From NCBI GenBank assembly GCA_015063325.1, contig SVUK01000017.1, positions 1 through 64,000 of the forward strand: a DNA stretch of 64,000 nucleotides. Direction: 5' to 3'. Positions 45,061 to 54,342 of this stretch are shown here, piece by piece (the stretch's first letter is position 1; each line of letters opens with the position of its first letter). The translations under genes and the position numbers were made by a program. The notes under the pieces were generated by a model. It was not told the origin of the DNA and searched no databases. It worked only from the letters and a program-made list of their open reading frames with translations. Source of the stretch: Oscillospiraceae bacterium (lineage in GTDB: Bacteria > Bacillota > Clostridia > Oscillospirales > CAG-272).

Positions 45061-45182
45061 AAAAAGTGTGTATTTAGGATAACATAAGGCAGCAAAACAA
45101 ATTCAAATGCGAAATTCCAATGTTGCGCTTCCATAGAGAATTCAAGAAATTTGTTCTGAAAGAAAAAACTTTTGCGGAGGTA

Positions 45183-45211
45183 TTGACAAGAGGAAAAGAA
45201 TGTGCTATAAT
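45183..45211 (+). promoter_or_regulatory. tRNA-Pro promoter
   Basis: Perfect TTGACA (45183-45188), 17-bp spacer and TATAAT (45206-45211), 64 bp before the tRNA. Confidence 0.87.
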
Positions 45212-45275
45212 ATCAAAGCGTTCGGTGAATCAAGGGCTTTTCAAAACGAAAATCCGACGAAAAACCGATCCGCAT

Positions 45276-45351
45276 CTGGGTGTGGCGCAGTTGGTAGCGC
45301 GCTACCTTGGGGTGGTAGAGGCCGCACGTTCAAGTCGTGTCACTCAGACCA
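45276..45351 (+). tRNA. tRNA-Pro (anticodon GGG)
   Basis: The 76-nt cloverleaf has acceptor CTGGGTG/CACTCAG, D-loop with TTGGTAG, anticodon stem CTACC/GGTAG with loop TTGGGGT, and encoded CCA. A recombinase fragment lies about 100 bp downstream, so this tRNA may have served as an integration site. Confidence 0.92.
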
Positions 45352-45402
45352 AATAAGCTCAATTTTTAGTCTATTTTGACTGAAAGTTGGGCTTATTTTT
45401 TT
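45351..45402 (+). terminator. tRNA-Pro terminator
   Basis: AAATAAGCTCAA (45351-45362) pairs with 45387-45398 (one G-U), with an inner AGTC/GACT stem, followed by a T-run. Confidence 0.75.
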
Positions 45403-45445
45403 ATCGTTTGTGTTAATTTTGCACAATCATTTTTGAGCAAATTTT

Positions 45446-45760
45446 TTGAAGTCGGATTCTTCTACGAATTCGGGCATTAAAATCGAGAACGGCGTTCCCG
45501 CAATTATCTCGGAAAAACTATTTAACGCCGTTCAGATAGAAATTGCCAAGAACGCCCACGCTCCGGCAAGGCATACAGCGGACGAGGATTACTTGCTTAC
45601 GACAAAACTCTTTTGCGGCAAGTGCGGTGCAATGATGGTCGCGCAGGCAGGCACAAGTTCAAAAGGTCCCATTTATCGGTATTACGCTTGCGTTCGGCAA
45701 AAGAAACATCTGTGCGACAAAAAGATGGTCAGCAAGACCAAGTTGCCGCTATTTGCTTTT
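45446..45760 (+). pseudogene. fragment of a large serine recombinase
   Basis: About 100 residues match the middle to C-terminal part of large serine recombinases: IENGVPAIISEKLFNAVQ, then the recombinase zinc beta-ribbon LLTTKLFCGKCGAMM and YRYYACVRQKKHLCDKKM. The N-terminal catalytic domain and the C-terminal coiled coil are missing. The frame runs on into antisense mazF sequence. It marks a lost integrative element. Confidence 0.8.
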
Positions 45761-45774
45761 ATCAATAAAAAAAC

Positions 45775-46233
45775 TTACGAAATCCCCGGCAGTCTTTCCG
45801 GTGTATCTTCGCCGATCGAGGCGGCAAAACGGGTATGCGCTTCGCGCAGGTGTGCGCGTGCCGCAGCATCTTCCTGTGCGTCTCCTAAGCCGAAACTAAT
45901 CGCAATGGCTGTATTCACCTCGTTCATCGTTAAAGGGTCGAGATGACCCATTTTATCGCGCAAACGGCGTTTATCCAACGTTCGCACCTGCTCCAAAAGA
46001 ATCACCGAATCTTTTGCAAGCCCCACCTGTTCGGCGTAAATATCAATGTGCGTGGGGAGGTGCGTTTTGGAAAGCCGGGAAGTAATTGCAGCGGCAATGA
46101 CTGTAGGACTATAGCGATTGCCGATATCGTTTTGAATAATTAACACCGGACGTAGTCCGCCCTGCTCGGAGCCCACGACCGGACTGAGATCTGCATAGTA
46201 AATATCTCCGCGCCGAATAGAAGTAGTCATCAT
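45775..46233 (-). CDS. mazF: MazF/PemK-type endoribonuclease
   Basis: The protein has 152 residues from the ATG at 46233; a TTG four codons upstream lies too close to its RBS. The MazF core is intact: [39 protein letters not shown] and [15 protein letters not shown]-terminal extension of about 35 residues goes beyond the usual 116. MazF enzymes cut mRNA at specific short sequences. The antitoxin gene usually lies directly upstream, but the 250 bp before this gene hold none. Confidence 0.9.
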   Translation of the reverse strand: MMTTSIRRGDIYYADLSPVVGSEQGGLRPVLIIQNDIGNRYSPTVIAAAITSRLSKTHLPTHIDIYAEQVGLAKDSVILLEQVRTLDKRRLRDKMGHLDPLTMNEVNTAIAISFGLGDAQEDAAARAHLREAHTRFAASIGEDTPERLPGIS

Positions 46234-46420
46234 TTTTTCATCCAAACCTTTCTGATTTCAAAAAAAACTGTTTTTAAAAAATTGATTTGCGGTATCCCTA
46301 TTATTCCCAAACATGGAAGTGGATAAGCGTTTGTTTCGCAATTTGAGAAAGGAAGTTTTTTCCGCGACTTCTATTGACAGAATATGACGCTTTTTGCATG
46401 CCCGTTCCACCTGAAAACGC

Positions 46421-46449
46421 TTGACAATCCAATGTAAATCTGCTAAAAT
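46421..46449 (+). promoter_or_regulatory. manA promoter
   Basis: TTGACA (46421-46426), 17-bp spacer, TAAAAT (46444-46449). Confidence 0.75.
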
Positions 46450-46490
46450 AAAAAAGGAAATGATTTTCTTATAAGGAGCGAATTTCCAAG

Positions 46491-47426
46491 ATGAAACCCT
46501 ATCCGCTTTTGCTGGAGCCCGTCACAAAATCGCCCATTTGGGGCGGAACCCGACTGCTCTCGGAATGGAAGATTCCCTCGCAAGCGCCGACGATCGGCGA
46601 GGCATGGGTGCTTTCGGTCCGCAAAGCCGAGCAAAATACCATTGCAAACGGCGAATGGGCAGGGAAACGGATCGGCGAGGTGATTGCGCAGTACGGCGCG
46701 CAGGAAACCGATTTTCCGTTGCTTGTCAAGCTGTTGGATGCGAAGGAAAATCTTTCGGTGCAGGTGCATCCGGACGATGCCTATGCGTCGCGCGTGGAGA
46801 ATGATCGCGGAAAAACCGAGATGTGGCATATTCTGGAAGCCGACGAAGGCTCGGAATTGATTATGGGCTTGCGCGAGGGCGTTTCCCGGGCGGATTTTGC
46901 AAACGCCGTTCGTGCAGGGAAGACCGAATTGGTGCTGAACCATATCCGCGTGCACGCGGGGGAGACCTATTTTATCCCTGCCGGAATGCCGCACGCCATT
47001 GGCAAAGGGATTCTGCTCGCCGAAATTCAGCAGAACTGCGATCTAACCTATCGAATTTGGGACTATAACCGTCTCGGAAAGGACGGTAAACCGCGCGAAT
47101 TACACGTTGAAAAGGCTTTGGACGTCGTTCGCCCGTTCACGGCGGAAGAGGTGGAGAATTTGCGTTATCAAAGCAAGCCGGAAGCGGACCGAAAAACGGT
47201 TCTTGCCGTTTGTCCGCAGTTTTGCGTGGAGCGAATGGAAATCACCAAAAAAACCGATCTGCCGGAAAAACGAGGCGTCTTCCATCTGCTTTGCGTGCAA
47301 GGGAAGGGGAAACTGTTTTGCGGCGGAAGTTCCTATCCCGTCACAAGGGGAAGCAGCTATCTTCTGCCTCCCGAAACCGGAATTTCGGCAAGCGGAAAGA
47401 TGACGATTTTGCTCTCCGAAGCGTAA
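46491..47426 (+). CDS. manA: mannose-6-phosphate isomerase, class I
   Basis: The protein has 311 residues, the usual size of the short Firmicutes form. It contains SPIWGGTRL, the zinc ligands in QVHPDD, KTEMWHI and PAGMPHAIG, and RIWDYNR. It interconverts mannose-6-phosphate and fructose-6-phosphate, linking mannose use to glycolysis and GDP-mannose supply. It has its own promoter and an AAGGAG site. Confidence 0.93.
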   Translation: MKPYPLLLEPVTKSPIWGGTRLLSEWKIPSQAPTIGEAWVLSVRKAEQNTIANGEWAGKRIGEVIAQYGAQETDFPLLVKLLDAKENLSVQVHPDDAYASRVENDRGKTEMWHILEADEGSELIMGLREGVSRADFANAVRAGKTELVLNHIRVHAGETYFIPAGMPHAIGKGILLAEIQQNCDLTYRIWDYNRLGKDGKPRELHVEKALDVVRPFTAEEVENLRYQSKPEADRKTVLAVCPQFCVERMEITKKTDLPEKRGVFHLLCVQGKGKLFCGGSSYPVTRGSSYLLPPETGISASGKMTILLSEA

Positions 47427-47462
47427 AAGACGGAAAATCAGGGAAAATTTGCAGGTTTTGAC

Positions 47463-47491
47463 TTGTCAGAAACCGTTTTTTGTGATATACT
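47463..47491 (+). promoter_or_regulatory. prfB promoter
   Basis: TTGTCA (47463-47468), 17-bp spacer, TATACT (47486-47491). Confidence 0.7.
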
Positions 47492-47544
47492 ATTTTAGAT
47501 AGACTACAAAAAGTATGTGCGCCGAGTGCGCCGGAGGTATTCAT

Positions 47545-48666
47545 TTGATAGTTGCATTGGAAGAAGCCAAACGCCAACTGACGGCAATGCGCGCCGATCT
47601 TGTGGAATTGGGCAAGTCGTTGCGCATTGAAGAGACGCGCGCCAACCTGAAGGATCTGGAGGCGCAAACGCTGGATCCAACCTTTTGGAACAGTACCGAA
47701 AACTCTTCAAAAACGTTGCAGGCGATCAAACAGGCACAGGATAAAATCGAGGGCTACGAAAAGCTCTGCGCCCGATTGGAGGATGCGTTCGCCCTTTGCG
47801 AAATGGCGATTGAGGAAAACGACGAATCTTTTGTTGATGAAGTGCAGGGCGAAGTGGCTGCCATTGCCGCCGAGGAGGAGCATCGCCGCATTGAGGTATT
47901 GCTTTCCGGAGAATACGACAAAAGCAACGCCATTGTATCTTTCCATCCCGGTGCAGGCGGTACCGAGGCGCAGGACTGGGCGCAAATGCTTTACCGTATG
48001 ATTACGCGTTGGGCAGAGAAGAGCGGTTTTAACGTTCGCTTGACCGACTGGTTGGATGGCGACGGCGCAGGCATCAAGAGCGCAACCATCATGGTCGAAG
48101 GGCTCAACGCCTACGGATACCTGAAGAGCGAAAACGGCGTCCATCGATTGGTGCGCGTTTCTCCGTTTGATGCAAACGGACGTCGCCAGACATCCTTTGC
48201 TTCCATCGAGGTCATGCCCGAGTTTGAGGACGTGGATAAAGTCGTTTTGCGTGAGGAAGATTTGGAAATCACCGCCCATCGATCCAGCGGTGCCGGTGGT
48301 CAGCATATCAACAAGACCGACTCGGCAATCCGCATCGTCCATAAACCAACCGGAATTGTTGTCGGTTGTCAAACCGAACGTTCGCAGTTGCAAAACAAGG
48401 AAACCGCGCTCCATATGTTAAAGGCAAAATTGATGGAGATCAAACTGCGCGAGCGGTTGGAAACCATCGAGGAAATTCAAGGGAACAAAACCAATATCGA
48501 GTGGGGCGCGCAGATCCGTTCCTATGTGTTTATGCCCTATACGCTGGTAAAGGATACCCGTACCGGATACGAGACCGGTAATGTGCAGGGTGTGATGGAC
48601 GGAGATTTGGACGGCTTTATCAACGCATATTTGAAAATGACTTCCGCACAGGAAGGAAAAAAATAA
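47545..48666 (+). CDS. prfB: peptide chain release factor 2
   Basis: The protein has 373 residues from a TTG at 47545 that has GGAGG 7 bases upstream; an ATG 10 codons earlier lacks a site. It shows the SPF tripeptide (VRVSPFDANG) that reads UAA/UGA stops and the GGQ motif (SSGAGGQHINKTDS) that triggers peptide release. The frame is continuous, so the programmed +1 frameshift that autoregulates many prfB genes is absent. Confidence 0.95.
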   Translation: MIVALEEAKRQLTAMRADLVELGKSLRIEETRANLKDLEAQTLDPTFWNSTENSSKTLQAIKQAQDKIEGYEKLCARLEDAFALCEMAIEENDESFVDEVQGEVAAIAAEEEHRRIEVLLSGEYDKSNAIVSFHPGAGGTEAQDWAQMLYRMITRWAEKSGFNVRLTDWLDGDGAGIKSATIMVEGLNAYGYLKSENGVHRLVRVSPFDANGRRQTSFASIEVMPEFEDVDKVVLREEDLEITAHRSSGAGGQHINKTDSAIRIVHKPTGIVVGCQTERSQLQNKETALHMLKAKLMEIKLRERLETIEEIQGNKTNIEWGAQIRSYVFMPYTLVKDTRTGYETGNVQGVMDGDLDGFINAYLKMTSAQEGKK

Positions 48667-48684
48667 GAAAGGCGGTTCTGCCAC

Positions 48685-49044
48685 ATGAAAAAGAAAAACG
48701 AAAAATTGATGTTTGCCATTGCAGGAGGCGCATTGATCACAGCCTCGTTCGTTCCCATGGTGGCATACCTTTCGCGCAAGAAAGAGGAACAGCATGCCGG
48801 GGTAGGAATGCTGCTCGGGGCCGTTGCCGGATTGACGGCGGGTATTTTGCTTGCCTATGAGCCGGAACGCCGCGCGCGTAGACGCGTTGTGGTGGATCAG
48901 ATGTTTGACGACGACGATGCCGCTGTTGCCAGCCGCCGCATCAACGGCGTTCTCAACCGGAGCGAGGAACGCGGCGCAAAGCCGGAGTCCCTGCGCCGGG
49001 AAATCGATGTGGATGAGGACGCAACCGTAGACGACTTTATTTGA
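48685..49044 (+). CDS. small membrane protein with acidic tail
   Basis: The protein has 119 residues. Two hydrophobic segments (about 8-28 and 41-58) are separated by SRKKEEQ. They are followed by a basic patch (ERRARRRVVVD) and an Asp-rich tail. The layout loosely resembles YtxH-type proteins, but no family is certain. It is 18 bp after prfB and probably cotranscribed. Confidence 0.55.
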   Translation: MKKKNEKLMFAIAGGALITASFVPMVAYLSRKKEEQHAGVGMLLGAVAGLTAGILLAYEPERRARRRVVVDQMFDDDDAAVASRRINGVLNRSEERGAKPESLRREIDVDEDATVDDFI

Positions 49045-49051
49045 TTAAAAA

Positions 49052-49087
49052 AAGGCTGTCGCTTTCCGTTGGGAACGCGGCAGCCTT
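49052..49087. other. hairpin upstream of the DUF512 gene
   Basis: AAGGCTGTCGC (49052-49062) pairs with GCGGCAGCCTT (49077-49087), one G-U. It has no T-run on the plus strand and probably attenuates or protects the mRNA between genes. Confidence 0.45.
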
Positions 49088-49119
49088 GCATAGCTTTTTC
49101 GGAAAGGAGGGGGAAGGGT

Positions 49120-50439
49120 ATGGTTCGCGTCGAATCGGTTCTTGCCGGTAGTATTGCCGAGGCGCAGGGAATCGTTCCGGGGGATATTTTGGTATCCGTG
49201 AACGGGAATGAGATCCGCGATGTGCTGGATTATCGATTCTATCTGACCGATACCGAAATTGCGCTTTGTATGGAGCGTGATAGAACCCCCTACGAATTGC
49301 GATTTCGCAAAGGGGAGTACGATGATATCGGGCTGGAGTTCGCAACGCCGCTGATGGATCAAAAACACAGTTGCGCCAACAAATGTGTTTTTTGTTTTGT
49401 CGATCAACTGCCTCCCGGAATGCGAAAAACGCTCTATTTCAAGGATGACGACGATCGTCTTTCCTTTTTGCACGGAAATTACGTAACCCTGACCAATCTC
49501 AAGGATCGGGATGTGGAGCGGCTGATCAAAATGCGCATTTCCCCAATCAATATTTCGGTACATACCACCAATCCCGAACTGCGCGTTAAAATGATGGGCA
49601 ATAAACGAGCCGGAGAGGTGCTTGCTTATTTGCAAAAGTTTGCGCAAGCGGAGCTTTCCATGTGTACGCAAATCGTGCTTTGCAAGGGACTGAACGACGG
49701 GGAAGAACTGGATCGTTCCATGCGCGATCTTGCCGCGCTTTATCCTGCGTTGCGTTCCTGCGCCATTGTCCCGGTGGGCGTGACCAAATTCCGCGAGCGA
49801 CTTTATCCGTTGGAACTTTTTAACAAAGAGGAAGCGGCAAAAGTGATCCGGCAGGTCAACGCTTTCGGCGAGCAGTGTTTGCAAAAATACGGTACGCGCC
49901 TGTTCTATTGCGCGGACGAGCTTTACCTCAAAGCCGAGCTTCCGTTGCCGGATGAAGACTATTACGAGGATTTTTCCCAGCTGGAAAACGGCGTTGGCAT
50001 GCTGACGTCACTTGCCGCCGAGTTTGATTTTGAAATGGAGGATCTGCAAGAACTGCTTGCCGATTATCAACCGCCGCGCACGGTATCCATTGCCACCGGC
50101 GTTGCCGCCTACGAACAGATTGCAAACATGGCAGAGCGGCTTTCCGCGCGTGTTCCGGGGTTAACGATCCATGTTTATCGGATTATCAATCACTTTTTCG
50201 GGGAAACAGTAACCGTTTCGGGGCTTTTAACCGGCGTTGATCTTTGCGAACAGCTGACGGGAAAAGATTTGGGCGACGAGCTTCTCTATCCTGAAACCAT
50301 GCTCAAAGCCGACGAAGACATCTTTTTGGACGATATGACGCCTGTCGTCCTTTCGCAAAAGCTGAAGGTTCCCGTCCGCGCCAGCCGCGGCGAGGGCAGG
50401 GCGTTTATCCGGGCGGTATTGGGTTGCCCGGAGGAATAG
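49120..50439 (+). CDS. PDZ / radical-SAM-like DUF512 protein
   Basis: The protein has 439 residues from the ATG at 49120 (AAAGGAGGGGG upstream). A PDZ-like domain (VLAGSIAEAQGIVPGDILV) comes first, then a CANKCVFCF motif with CxxxCxxC spacing, as in radical SAM enzymes, and a C-terminal DUF512 domain with an SGLLTG motif near the end. It is broadly conserved in Clostridia next to der. Function is unknown; the Fe-S motif suggests a modification enzyme. Confidence 0.85.
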   Translation: MVRVESVLAGSIAEAQGIVPGDILVSVNGNEIRDVLDYRFYLTDTEIALCMERDRTPYELRFRKGEYDDIGLEFATPLMDQKHSCANKCVFCFVDQLPPGMRKTLYFKDDDDRLSFLHGNYVTLTNLKDRDVERLIKMRISPINISVHTTNPELRVKMMGNKRAGEVLAYLQKFAQAELSMCTQIVLCKGLNDGEELDRSMRDLAALYPALRSCAIVPVGVTKFRERLYPLELFNKEEAAKVIRQVNAFGEQCLQKYGTRLFYCADELYLKAELPLPDEDYYEDFSQLENGVGMLTSLAAEFDFEMEDLQELLADYQPPRTVSIATGVAAYEQIANMAERLSARVPGLTIHVYRIINHFFGETVTVSGLLTGVDLCEQLTGKDLGDELLYPETMLKADEDIFLDDMTPVVLSQKLKVPVRASRGEGRAFIRAVLGCPEE

Positions 50440-50450
50440 AAAAATAAAAG

Positions 50451-50510
50451 AAGAACAAAATCAAGAAGAGTAAAATTAGGAAGAGTAAAATCAGGAAGAG
50501 TAAAATCAGA
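50451..50510 (+). repeat. four 15-bp tandem repeats before der
   Basis: Four units of AAGAGTAAAATCAGG type (50451, 50466, 50481, 50496), purine-rich, lie directly upstream of the der RBS. Copy number could vary by slippage. Confidence 0.85.
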
Positions 50511-50532
50511 AAGAGAGGAGGGGAATTCCAGA

Positions 50533-51864
50533 ATGTCAAAACCGATCCTTGCCATTGTCGGCAGACCGAATGTGGGGAAAAGCACCCTGTTCAATAAACT
50601 CATCGGCGAGCGCCGCGCCATCGTAGAGGATACGCCGGGAGTCACACGGGACCGTATTTACGGCGAGACCGAGTGGAGAGGGCGCAAATTGGTGGTTATC
50701 GATACGGGCGGCATTGAGCCGAAAAGCGACGATATCATCCTTTCGCAAATGAAATTGCAGGCACAGATTGCTATTGACACCGCAGATGTCATTTTGTTTA
50801 TGTGCGATGTTCGAACCGGCGTTACCGCCAACGATCACGATATTGCCATCATGCTCAAGAAGAGCGGCAAACCGATCATCCCCTGTATCAACAAATGTGA
50901 TTCGATCGGCGGTGCGCCGATGGAATTTTACGAGTTTTACGAGCTCGGTTTCGATCAGGAACCAATCGCCCTATCCAGCCTGCATGGAAGCGGTTCAGGC
51001 GATATTTTGGACGCCGCGCTGAAGGCTTTGGGAGATTGGCAGGACGAGGAAGAGGAGCCGGACGGCATTCGCGTAGCCGTCATCGGCAAACCAAACGCAG
51101 GAAAATCCTCCATCATTAACAAAATGCTTGGGGAAAACCGCCTGATTGTTTCGGATATTGCCGGAACCACGCGCGATGCGATTGATACTGTGGTGGAAAA
51201 CGAGAGCGGTCGGTATACCTTTATTGACACCGCAGGAATTCGCCGTCAATCCAAAATCGACGATCGGGTAGAGCATTTCAGCGTTCTGCGCGCCCACATG
51301 GCGGTTGAGCGAGCCGACGTTTGCTTAATTATGATCGACGCTACGGTCGGCATTACCGAGCAGGACGAGAAAATTGCCGGTATTGCCCACGAGGCAGGCA
51401 AGGCATCCATCATCGTTGTTAATAAATGGGACTTGGTGGAGAAGGACAACAGCACCGTCAACGAGTTCAACAACAAAATCCGCACCGCCCTTGCTTATAT
51501 GCCCTACGCACCAATCGTCTATGTTTCGGCAAAGACCGGACAGCGCGTGCAAACCCTGTATGAAAAGATCAACGCGGTGTTCGGGCAGTCCACCCAACGG
51601 GTCACGACCGGAATGCTCAACGACGTGCTCAACGACGCCGTCACGCGCGTCCAGCCGCCGTCGGATAAGGGGCGCCGGCTGAAGATCTACTATATGACGC
51701 AAACCGCCGTCGCACCGCCCACCTTCGTCATCTTCTGCAACAACGCGGAGCTCTTCCATTTCTCCTATCAGCGGTTTATCGAAAACTGCCTGCGTGAGAC
51801 CTTCGGCTTTGAGGGAACGCCCATCAAACTGGTCATTCGCCAAAAAGGGGAAGATCCGCAATAA
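50533..51864 (+). CDS. der: ribosome-assembly GTPase Der (EngA)
   Basis: The protein has 443 residues. Two tandem GTPase domains have P-loops GRPNVGKST and GKPNAGKSS, DTGG/DTAG switch motifs and NKCD/NKWD specificity motifs, followed by a KH-like domain. Der is essential for 50S subunit maturation. Strong GAGGAGG upstream. Followed by obg after 25 bp. Confidence 0.97.
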   Translation: MSKPILAIVGRPNVGKSTLFNKLIGERRAIVEDTPGVTRDRIYGETEWRGRKLVVIDTGGIEPKSDDIILSQMKLQAQIAIDTADVILFMCDVRTGVTANDHDIAIMLKKSGKPIIPCINKCDSIGGAPMEFYEFYELGFDQEPIALSSLHGSGSGDILDAALKALGDWQDEEEEPDGIRVAVIGKPNAGKSSIINKMLGENRLIVSDIAGTTRDAIDTVVENESGRYTFIDTAGIRRQSKIDDRVEHFSVLRAHMAVERADVCLIMIDATVGITEQDEKIAGIAHEAGKASIIVVNKWDLVEKDNSTVNEFNNKIRTALAYMPYAPIVYVSAKTGQRVQTLYEKINAVFGQSTQRVTTGMLNDVLNDAVTRVQPPSDKGRRLKIYYMTQTAVAPPTFVIFCNNAELFHFSYQRFIENCLRETFGFEGTPIKLVIRQKGEDPQ

Positions 51865-51874
51865 CCTTTTTTGA

Positions 51875-53170
<1,296 letters not shown>

Positions 53171-53218
53171 AAAAGAGAAGCGGACTTTCCGAAAAAAGGG
53201 AAGTCCGTTTCTCTTTTT
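53171..53218. terminator. bidirectional terminator between obg and apbE
   Basis: A 17-bp stem (53171-53187 with 53201-53217, one G-U) is flanked by A- and T-runs and lies between convergent genes. Confidence 0.85.
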
Positions 53219-53222
53219 GCTT

Positions 53223-54281
53223 TTACAGCGTAACAGTATAATTTGCCCAGCCGCTTGACGCGCGTTTTGAGCCGTCAGGGAATACCCATTGCGCTTCGGT
53301 ATCGGGAAGTGATTCCACAAGCGAAATTCCCTCTTCAATCGGCATACAAAACAGAGCGGTGGAAAGCCCGTCGCCGCGCCCGGAATGGGGGGTGAGGATG
53401 GAAACCGCAACGAATCCTTCGGCGGGCATCAGCGTTGCGGGGTCGATAATGTGGTGGTATGCTTTTCCGTCCACAAGATAGTAGCGTTGGTAGGAGCCGC
53501 TGGTCACCAGCGATTGCCCGGTGAGCGAAAGGTAGGCAATATAGTCGTCGCCGCCCAGCGGGTCTTCCAGCCCCACCGTCCAGCCCTTGCCGTCCGGCTT
53601 TGCGCCAATGGTGCGCACATTGCCGCCCACATTCAGGCAATAGCCCGTAATGCCGCGCTTTTCCAAGCTTTGCGCCACCATTTCCACGGCGTAGCCCTTG
53701 GCAATCGCGCCAACGTCCAGTTTCATTTTGGGATCGGTCAAGGTTACCGTACAAGCGTCTTCGTCAATTACAAGGTTTGCAATGTCGGTGTGCTCTGCGG
53801 CGGCAATCAAACGTTCCATCGGCGGCAGTTCGGCGTTTGCGGGGTCGTCTATTCCCTCGGTGCGGTAGTCGTGCCAAATCGAAAGCACGCTCCCCATGGC
53901 AACGTTCATTTTTCCGCCCGTCAGGGTATAAAGCTCTTTTGCGTAAAGGAGCAGGTCAATCACGCGCCGGTCAACGGTTACCGTACGGTGTACGCCGTCT
54001 TTCAGTTCGTTGATGGTGCGCAGATTTTCCAGTCCTTCATAGCGATGATAGATGGTGTAGAGACGATGGTATTCTTCCAGCTCGGCAAAAACACTTTTTG
54101 CAATTTCGTCAAATACTTCCCGACTTTCGGCATAGCCGGTAATGGCGGAAACGGTGTCAAAATAGTCAAAATTGTAATCGGAGTATTTTTGAAGCGCGGG
54201 CGTTTTTTTGCAAGCGGAAAGCAGAAGGGAAGAACAAAGCAGCAACCCCGCCGCCAAAACGATCAAAATTCTTTTTTTCAT
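53223..54281 (-). CDS. apbE: FAD:protein FMN transferase (lipoprotein)
   Basis: The protein has 352 residues from the ATG at 54281; the open frame runs 56 codons further but passes through the upstream terminator. Signal peptide ends in lipobox LLSAC. ApbE motifs: FDTVSAITGY, YTLTGGKMNVAMG, LDVGAIAKGYAVE, and GGNVRTIGAKPDG. It attaches FMN to Thr in SGATxT-type sites of exported proteins. The rnf operon (RnfG, RnfD) and the duplicated lipoprotein just upstream are the obvious substrates. Confidence 0.93.
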   Translation of the reverse strand: MKKRILIVLAAGLLLCSSLLLSACKKTPALQKYSDYNFDYFDTVSAITGYAESREVFDEIAKSVFAELEEYHRLYTIYHRYEGLENLRTINELKDGVHRTVTVDRRVIDLLLYAKELYTLTGGKMNVAMGSVLSIWHDYRTEGIDDPANAELPPMERLIAAAEHTDIANLVIDEDACTVTLTDPKMKLDVGAIAKGYAVEMVAQSLEKRGITGYCLNVGGNVRTIGAKPDGKGWTVGLEDPLGGDDYIAYLSLTGQSLVTSGSYQRYYLVDGKAYHHIIDPATLMPAEGFVAVSILTPHSGRGDGLSTALFCMPIEEGISLVESLPDTEAQWVFPDGSKRASSGWANYTVTL

Positions 54282-54298
54282 TGATCCTTCCTTATAGC

Positions 54299-54327
54299 AA
54301 AAATGGGAGGCAATGCCTCCCATTTTT
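54299..54327 (-). terminator. terminator of the lipoprotein gene
   Basis: A 13-bp stem (54299-54311 with 54315-54327) with a 3-base loop and a T-run on the minus strand separates the lipoprotein gene from apbE. Confidence 0.8.
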
Positions 54328-54342
54328 ATTTGTTTTGCAAAA

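Noticed and set aside
45446..45946. Reading the whole 166-codon frame as one recombinase protein
   Set aside because: Only the part to about 45760 looks like a recombinase; the remainder is antisense to mazF.
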